From positions 1 to 64,000 of the forward strand of contig NZ_CAMQAZ010000012.1 in assembly GCF_946998835.1 (NCBI RefSeq): a stretch of 64,000 bases of DNA, written 5' to 3'. This DNA comes from an uncultured Corynebacterium sp. (GTDB taxonomy: Bacteria; Actinomycetota; Actinomycetes; Mycobacteriales; Mycobacteriaceae). Each line of letters begins with the position of its first letter. Position 1 is the first letter of the stretch. The notes under the pieces were generated by a model. That model was not told where the DNA came from. It saw nothing but the letters and a program-made list of their open reading frames with translations, and searched no databases. A program made the position numbers and the translations under genes. This document shows positions 58,622 to 64,000 of this stretch, one piece after another.

Positions 58622-59382
58622 GGAATGGTCCGTCCGTGTTCATCGCGCGGGCGATCATCGCTGTAGAGGAAGCTGTCTGGAAACGCCTCGGCGGTAAGTA
58701 CCTTGCCGACAATGATGACAGCCGTACGGGTCACGCCTGCATCCTTGACCTGCTGCGCAATATCAGACAGCGTGCCGCGGAGAATAACCTGCTCCGGGCG
58801 GGAAGCGAAGGCCACCACTGCTACCGGTCCGTGCTCACCGTAATGCGGGGTGAGCTCCTCAACCACTCGGTCAATATCGTGGGCGGCCAAGTGAATGCAC
58901 AGAGTCGCGCCAGTGCGGCCGAAGTTCTCCAGGGTTTCGCCCTCCGGCATCTTGGAAGCTCGCCCGGAGATGCGGGTCAGCACCACCGATTGACCAACAG
59001 TTGGCACCGTAAGCTCGTGCCCGAGCGCCGCCGCAGCAGCGGAAAAAGCCGGTACACCCGGAACGATTTCATAGTCAATGCCGAGCTCGCTGAGGCGACG
59101 CACCTGCTCTGCCAGTGCCGACCAGACCGATGGGTCGCCGGACTGCAGGCGTGCGACGTCCTTGCCAGCCGCGTGTGCCGCCTGGATGGTCTCTACGATG
59201 GTATCCAGCGGCATACGTGCGGTATTGATAATCTCTGCGCCCTCGGGGCAGTTCTCCAACACCTCAGGCGGGACAATCGATCCCGCGTAAACGCATACTG
59301 GGCAGGAACGAATAAGCCGGTCCGCGCGCAGCGTCAACAAATCTGCTGCGCCCGGGCCCGCACCGATGAAATACACAGTCAT
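58609..59382 (-). CDS. cobM: precorrin-4 C11-methyltransferase CobM
   Basis: A 257-residue SAM-dependent methyltransferase that converts precorrin-4 to precorrin-5. The start VYFIGAGPGAADLLTLRA, then CVYAGSIVPPEVL, the SGDPSVWSALAEQ loop and VPGVPAFSAAAAALG are typical. It lies between cobL and cobK and overlaps cobK. Confidence 0.94.
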   Translation of the reverse strand: MTVYFIGAGPGAADLLTLRADRLIRSCPVCVYAGSIVPPEVLENCPEGAEIINTARMPLDTIVETIQAAHAAGKDVARLQSGDPSVWSALAEQVRRLSELGIDYEIVPGVPAFSAAAAALGHELTVPTVGQSVVLTRISGRASKMPEGETLENFGRTGATLCIHLAAHDIDRVVEELTPHYGEHGPVAVVAFASRPEQVILRGTLSDIAQQVKDAGVTRTAVIIVGKVLTAEAFPDSFLYSDDRPRDEHGRTIPCVH

Positions 59383-59421
59383 TGTGAGTTACAGAGTCCT
59401 CGATATTTTTAAACAGAGAAA

Positions 59422-60654
59422 TTATGTCAATGGTAGCGCAGGCTCTACTGGCTTCACCGCCGCCCACTGCACCACCGGCAACGCCGGCCGCCACGCAGTG
59501 AAACTGCCGACAGAGCCTGCCCGCTCCACGGAAAGCCTAGTGACATCCCCGCCGTAGTCACGGCGCGCTTGCCACAGTAGAACTTCCGACTCCAGCGTCA
59601 CAGTGTTCGCGACGATGGTGCCACCCGGAGCAAGGCGCTGCCAGCAGGTCTCGATCATGTGGTCTGCAGTGAGACCGCCGCCGATGAAAATAGCATCTGG
59701 GCGAAGATTGGAGTCGTCCAAAACTTTTGGTGCCGCACCGTGGTGGACAGTCACATTTCCCGACAGAGCCGCCACATTCTTAGCAATCCGCTCTGCACGA
59801 ACAGCATCGCGCTCGAAAATTTCCGCGTGTCCGCCGTGCCGAGCCCACTCAATGCCAATCGAACCGGTGCCACCGCCGACATCCCAGAGCAGTGCTCCCG
59901 GTCGCGGATCTAACGCCGCCACTGTCATCTGGCGAATCGGCGCCTTCGTCAGCTGGCCGTCCGAGTCAAAGTCGCCGTCGCGCAGCCAGCCGCGCGCGCT
60001 TCCCGACGGCTCCACCGCCAGCACCGTGAGGTTGCCAGCTGGAACCGGAGGGTTTGTCACCGTGCCTTCGGCCACAGTTTGCGGCAGCCCAGTTGCCTCC
60101 GAGCCACCGAGATTGGTCAGCGCGGTGAGCTTGGTGTCTGGGCGGTCAGCCAAGACCGTAGCGACCTCTTTCACCGAGTCCGCGTTACGGCACAGCACGA
60201 GGAAGGGCCGCATCGAATCTGCTACCGGTACCACACGTGCGGCACCAGCAATCCCCGGCTCCCCGGTCACCAGCGAAACCACCGGTGTGTCATGCAAAGG
60301 CCAGCCGAGATAGGCACAGGCCAATGAGGCCGACGACGGCGCTGGAATAACGTCCACGGCACCGCGACCCAGCTCGCGAACAAGCGATACACCTACACCG
60401 TGGAACATGGGATCGCCACTGGCGAGGATGACATCGCCTGCGGGGTCGATGTCTGCCAGAGTGGCCTGCCAATCCTTCCAGAAGCCACAGGGCCAAGGAG
60501 AAAGCTCGGCATCCAGGCCGACGTCGTCGAGCAAAAGGAGCTGACGGGGAGAACCGATGATGCGGCGAGCCGACGACAACGCCTCGACGGCGCGGACCGA
60601 TAGACCAACGTACCCGTCACAGCCGATGCCGACGACGCGAAGTTTCGGGCTCAT
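59422..60654 (-). CDS. cobL: precorrin-6Y C5,15-methyltransferase (decarboxylating) CobL
   Basis: A 410-residue two-domain CobL. The N-terminal CbiE-like methyltransferase (about 1-210; VVGIGCDGYVGLS, VILASGDPMFHGVG) methylates at C5 and C15. The C-terminal CbiT-like domain (about 215-405; LLWDVGGGTGSIGIEWAR) decarboxylates the acetate side chain. ATG 60654 overlaps the stop of the SDR gene (ATGA). It ends 39 bp before cobM. Confidence 0.94.
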   Translation of the reverse strand: MSPKLRVVGIGCDGYVGLSVRAVEALSSARRIIGSPRQLLLLDDVGLDAELSPWPCGFWKDWQATLADIDPAGDVILASGDPMFHGVGVSLVRELGRGAVDVIPAPSSASLACAYLGWPLHDTPVVSLVTGEPGIAGAARVVPVADSMRPFLVLCRNADSVKEVATVLADRPDTKLTALTNLGGSEATGLPQTVAEGTVTNPPVPAGNLTVLAVEPSGSARGWLRDGDFDSDGQLTKAPIRQMTVAALDPRPGALLWDVGGGTGSIGIEWARHGGHAEIFERDAVRAERIAKNVAALSGNVTVHHGAAPKVLDDSNLRPDAIFIGGGLTADHMIETCWQRLAPGGTIVANTVTLESEVLLWQARRDYGGDVTRLSVERAGSVGSFTAWRPALPVVQWAAVKPVEPALPLT

Positions 60655-61415
60655 CGGGGCATCTTCCGCCAAATCCAACGAGGAGTCAGATGCGTGGCGC
60701 GGGCGAGCAACCCCAGTTTGCGTGGCACCCAAACGTACGGTTTGCGGCCATCGAAGGCGGTGACGGCGGCCTCAGCGACCTCGGCGGGGCGTGAAGACAT
60801 CGGAGCCGGCTTCATGCCTTCGGTCATGCGGCCGATGACGAAGCCCGGCCGGACAATCGTCAGCTGAATATTGCTGCCGTGCAGACGGTCCTGCATGCCC
60901 TGGAGGAAACCGTCGAGACCGGCCTTCGCCGAACCGTAGACGTAGTTGGCACGGCGCACGCGGGCACCCGCGATAGAGGAAAAGGCCATGATGCGGCCCG
61001 CGACCTTATCTCGCACTGGCAGAATACCGGCGGCGATGTCGGACTCTATGCGCGCGACAATCTCGGTGAGAATCGAGGCTTGCGCCGTGAAGTCGGTATG
61101 GATGACTGCCGCAGCAGCCTCGCCGGACTCCTCGCATTCTTGCTGATCGCCGAGGATGCCGAACGCGACGATCACCGTATCGATGGGACCGTGCTGCCAG
61201 GCGTGCTCAACGAACTGGCGGTGTGCGGCGATGTCATCGGCATCAAAGTGGATGCGATGGACCGCGACAGCGCCGGCGTCGATGAGTCGGCCGGCAATGC
61301 CGTCGAGTGCCTCAGTGCGGCGCGCGGCAAGCGTGAACGTGTTGTGATTGGCCAGCCGCGCGGCAACTTCCCCGCCGATTTCGCTGGTGGCACCAAGAAC
61401 GAGTACGTGACCCAT
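60651..61415 (-). CDS. short-chain dehydrogenase/reductase
   Basis: A 254-residue SDR. The cofactor motif is LGATSEIGGEVAARLA. The active site is Ser in FSSIAG and Tyr-x3-Lys in YGSAK. The TSEIG-type cofactor loop resembles the DprE2 subgroup (arabinan precursor epimerisation), but the gene is placed directly before cobL and overlaps it by 4 bases. A role in tetrapyrrole metabolism is not supported by any motif; this may be only a shared promoter. Confidence 0.82.
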   Translation of the reverse strand: MGHVLVLGATSEIGGEVAARLANHNTFTLAARRTEALDGIAGRLIDAGAVAVHRIHFDADDIAAHRQFVEHAWQHGPIDTVIVAFGILGDQQECEESGEAAAAVIHTDFTAQASILTEIVARIESDIAAGILPVRDKVAGRIMAFSSIAGARVRRANYVYGSAKAGLDGFLQGMQDRLHGSNIQLTIVRPGFVIGRMTEGMKPAPMSSRPAEVAEAAVTAFDGRKPYVWVPRKLGLLARATHLTPRWIWRKMPR

Positions 61416-61446
61416 GCGCTAGAAAAACCTTTCCTCTAAGACTCGA

Positions 61447-62562
61447 TTAGACGCTAATCAAATCGTGCGGTCCATTGTTGACCGATTCGCCACCGTCTTC
61501 GGTGACGATGATGATGTCTTCCAGTCGCATACCGAATTCACCTGGTAGGTACACGCCCGGCTCCACCGAAAACGCCATGCCTGGCTCGAGTTCAAGCTCA
61601 TTGCCGGCCATGATGAACGGTTCTTCATGCGTGGATAGACCAATGCCATGACCAGTGCGGTGGATGAAGTACTCTCCGTAGCCTGCATCGGTGAGGCTGT
61701 TGCGCGCAATCGCATCGATTTCGGCAGCCGTCACACCAGGGCGCACCGCCGCCACAGCAGTTTCCTGAGCCTTTTTCAGAGCCGCCCACGCCGCAGTTTC
61801 CTTCTCCCCAGGCTTGCCGACGACATAGGTGCGCGTGCAATCGGAGTGGTAGCCAAGCGGCAAGGTGCCTCCGATATCGATGACCACCACGTCGCCGTCC
61901 TCGATGACGCGGTCGGAGAAATCGTGGTGCGGATTTGCACCATTTTCAGCCGAGCCGACAATCACGAAGTCAATGGCGACGTGGCCCTCCTCCAGGATGG
62001 CAGCCGAAATCTCATTCGCGACCTCACGCTCGGTGCGACCCGCGCGCAGCATGCCCGGCACGCGAGCGTGAACGCGGTCAATGGCGGCACCGGCCTCGTG
62101 CAGCTGATCAATTTCAGCGGCGTCCTTGCGCATGAAGAGTTCCTTCAGAAGGTCACCGGCCAACACAGTTTTGGCCCCGGTGAGATCCTGGATGGGAATC
62201 AGGTGGTCAGCGGTCAACGATGCCCCAATGGCGAGAGTGCCTACATGGCCGACTAGGTCGGCGACAATGCGGTGCGGATCCTGGCCGTCCTCCCACAACA
62301 CCACATCGGCGTTGAGATCATTGATGGCACACAGCGGCAGGTCACCGCGCTCCACAGCGGGCAGTACCAGTGTGGTCGTGCCGGATGCGGTGACCACCAG
62401 CGCGGTGAGGCGCTCATGCGAAGTGACCGCAGACCCAATGAGATACTGCAGGTCAGCGCCGGTTCCAAAGACTGCAGCGTCTGCATCGCGGGTGCGGAGT
62501 AGCTCCGCGGTGCGATTCAGACGCTGCTGATAGATGTCAAAGCTAAAGATACCGTTGCTCAT
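61447..62562 (-). CDS. Xaa-Pro peptidase (M24 family)
   Basis: A 371-residue M24 metallopeptidase (Xaa-Pro aminopeptidase/dipeptidase). The metal ligands are the two Asp in VIDIGGTLPLGYHSDCTRT, His in HRTGHGIGLSTHEEP, and the two Glu around EPGVYLPGEFGMRLED. The N-terminal creatinase-like domain spans about 1-130. ATG 62562 is preferred to TTG 62571. It is upstream of the SDR-cobLMK group on the same strand. Confidence 0.9.
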   Translation of the reverse strand: MSNGIFSFDIYQQRLNRTAELLRTRDADAAVFGTGADLQYLIGSAVTSHERLTALVVTASGTTTLVLPAVERGDLPLCAINDLNADVVLWEDGQDPHRIVADLVGHVGTLAIGASLTADHLIPIQDLTGAKTVLAGDLLKELFMRKDAAEIDQLHEAGAAIDRVHARVPGMLRAGRTEREVANEISAAILEEGHVAIDFVIVGSAENGANPHHDFSDRVIEDGDVVVIDIGGTLPLGYHSDCTRTYVVGKPGEKETAAWAALKKAQETAVAAVRPGVTAAEIDAIARNSLTDAGYGEYFIHRTGHGIGLSTHEEPFIMAGNELELEPGMAFSVEPGVYLPGEFGMRLEDIIIVTEDGGESVNNGPHDLISV

Positions 62563-62651
62563 AGTTGCCAACTGTACCCGTCACCTTGTGCTCGGGGCCG
62601 GTTGAGTGGTCTCAGCGTTGGGGACCACATCTCCGATGCCCCTCCCCCGAG

Positions 62652-64000
62652 TTACTTGTTGGCTTTCGGGTTCTTCATCTTTGGAATACCAAGCGAGGTC
62701 GATCCGACTGCGTAAGCGGCCGGGGCCCCCGGTGGCACGACTGGATTGTGTGGAGCGACAGGCTCGACAACGCGGTAGTCCTCACCTTGAGCTGGGCGTG
62801 AATCTGCCTCACCCTTGTTTGGCCACATCGAGCATGCGCGCTCGGCCAGGGCCAGAATCGAAAGTGCCGGGTTGACACCCGGGTTGGCTGCCAGCGCCGA
62901 ACCGTCGTGAACCGACAAGCTCGGGTAGCCCCACACGCGCTGATACGGGTCAATCACGCCGTCATTAGGGCTTTCACTGATAACCGCTCCGCCGATGAAA
63001 TGAGCCGTGGTCGGCTTATTCAGCAACTCACTGATAGAGCCACCGGCAATGGCGCGCCCGCCCTTGCCCTCGGACATCTTCTCAGCAGCAAGATCTGTTG
63101 ACTTATTGCCGGACGGAATCCACTTCGGATTCGGCAGGCCGGTCCCCTGCTTCGATGCCAGCCAGCGCAGCGGGCCGATCTTGCGCTTGAAGGTGGTCAG
63201 CGAGTTATCCAAGTCCTGCATGACCAGGAGTATAACGGTGCGCTGCGACCATCCTTTTAGCTCGTAGAGGCGCTTTGCCTCGCCGGGATGCGTGACAATC
63301 TTCCACAGAGCCTGCCAAAACCGCGGAACCTTCGAGCTACCGTCGGTCTGCACCATCTGGAGCAGTGCCATTGCATTGGAGCCCTTGCCGTAGCGAACTG
63401 GCTCAATATGGGTGTCGTCCTCGGGGAAGAACGAGGAGGTGATGGCAACACCTTCGGAGTAGTCGTTGTCGGGATCGACAGAACGTGTCGACGCACCCAG
63501 AATTGCCTCGGAGTTGGTACGAGTGAGATGTCCGACCTTCTCACTCAACTTAGGCAGAGTGCCGTCCATCCGAGCATTGTGCAGGAGATTCTGCGTGCCC
63601 CACGCTCCAGCGGAGAAAATAACGTGCTCAGCCCGAATCATCTTGCCCTTTACCAATGCACCAATTGCAGATGCGTCGGTAGGGCGAGTGTGGACAAGCC
63701 AGGAACCGTCAGATGCCTGCTCCACGCCAATGGCAGTTGTCATCGGGTGGATCTTCGCACTAGCCTTCTCCGCCAGGTACAAGTAGTTTTTGACCAGGGT
63801 GTTCTTGGAATTGTGGCGGCAGCCAGTCATGCACTCGCCGCATTCCGTACAAGGCACACGCGAAGGCCCGACACCGCCGAAGAACGGGTCCGCCACCGGT
63901 TCCGGCTTCCCTTTCGGCGCAGGCGAATCCGCCTCGCGGTCACCGAAGAACACGCCCACTGGGGTTCGGCGGAACGTGTCCTCGCGCCCCATCCTTTCCG
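62652..64000 (-). CDS. GMC oxidoreductase, cholesterol-oxidase-like (5' truncated)
   Basis: The C-terminal part of a GMC/cholesterol-oxidase-type flavoprotein, open to the right window edge. The visible part starts before an in-frame ATG at 63992 and has no stop upstream. It contains the Cys-rich CTECGECMTGCRHNSKN block and FSAGAWGTQNLLHN, and the late HDGSALAANPGVNPALSILA with the conserved N-P. The N-terminal FAD-binding G-x-G-x-x-G must lie outside. Relatives in actinobacteria act on sterols or other alcohols. The Cys block resembles a ferredoxin site and is typical of this subgroup. Confidence 0.85.
   Translation of the reverse strand, partial: ERMGREDTFRRTPVGVFFGDREADSPAPKGKPEPVADPFFGGVGPSRVPCTECGECMTGCRHNSKNTLVKNYLYLAEKASAKIHPMTTAIGVEQASDGSWLVHTRPTDASAIGALVKGKMIRAEHVIFSAGAWGTQNLLHNARMDGTLPKLSEKVGHLTRTNSEAILGASTRSVDPDNDYSEGVAITSSFFPEDDTHIEPVRYGKGSNAMALLQMVQTDGSSKVPRFWQALWKIVTHPGEAKRLYELKGWSQRTVILLVMQDLDNSLTTFKRKIGPLRWLASKQGTGLPNPKWIPSGNKSTDLAAEKMSEGKGGRAIAGGSISELLNKPTTAHFIGGAVISESPNDGVIDPYQRVWGYPSLSVHDGSALAANPGVNPALSILALAERACSMWPNKGEADSRPAQGEDYRVVEPVAPHNPVVPPGAPAAYAVGSTSLGIPKMKNPKANK

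Overview
The window is a chromosomal segment of a Corynebacterium species. The evidence is gene content and order: pyrG - NUDIX - xerD - ParA-like pldP - scpA - scpB - rluB - cmk/der; odhI (FHA) - MerR - DUF151 - MerR; gnd/thioesterase; ndh; rbpA - ppm - lnt. Single proteins also fit, such as an OdhI with the ETTSVF phosphorylation motif, RbpA and SecA2. GC is moderately high except at the left end. The species cannot be resolved by reading. There is no rRNA, IS element, prophage or CRISPR array. One tRNA (Pro, GGG) is present.

Layout. 1-4.7 kb is an accessory-looking end with visibly lower GC: an Mrr-type nuclease fragment, a coiled-coil two-TM protein, a lipoprotein, a SWIM zinc-finger protein, a LURP-one/scramblase-like protein and a DJ-1/PfpI protein. 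4.9-10.7 kb is core: pyrG, NUDIX, xerD, pldP, scpA, scpB (nucleotide synthesis and chromosome segregation). 10.7-14.9 kb holds an AbiEi-like/nuclease gene lying between two copies of a hairpin repeat, then bioA-bioD behind a BioQ-like operator. 15-24.9 kb holds rluB, a cmk-der fusion, a PASTA membrane protein, tRNA-Pro, rraA, secA2, odhI, ftsR and a DUF151 gene. 25-34.3 kb holds a second MerR gene, a large inverted-repeat terminator and a mostly minus-strand block (VWA protein, conserved unknown, two CNNM/CBS transporters, DEAD-box helicase, ThiD-TenA fusion). 34.3-45.2 kb holds gnd, thioesterase, ndh, a degenerate CFA-synthase-like protein, an FAD dehydrogenase, tpx, YceI, a zinc-ribbon protein and rbpA. 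45.4-48.7 kb holds ppm, lnt and fxsA (lipoglycan and lipoprotein envelope functions). 48.8-60.7 kb is an aerobic cobalamin locus: cobN behind a cobalamin riboswitch, a secreted lipase, cobG-cobH-cobIJ, and the facing cobL-cobM-cobK. The right end carries an SDR, a Xaa-Pro peptidase and a 5'-truncated GMC (cholesterol-oxidase-like) oxidoreductase.

Structure not explained by genes. Short perfect tandem duplications (10-29 bp) recur just behind, or across, stop codons between 8 and 23.5 kb. There they include a 13-bp array with a 39-bp higher-order period after xerD. A hairpin repeat brackets the 11.15-12.28 kb gene. A perfect 27-bp inverted repeat separates two convergent genes at 25.9 kb. Many start codons sit 7-12 nt after a -10 box, suggesting leaderless transcripts.

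All calls come from reading the sequence and from family knowledge; no database search was run.
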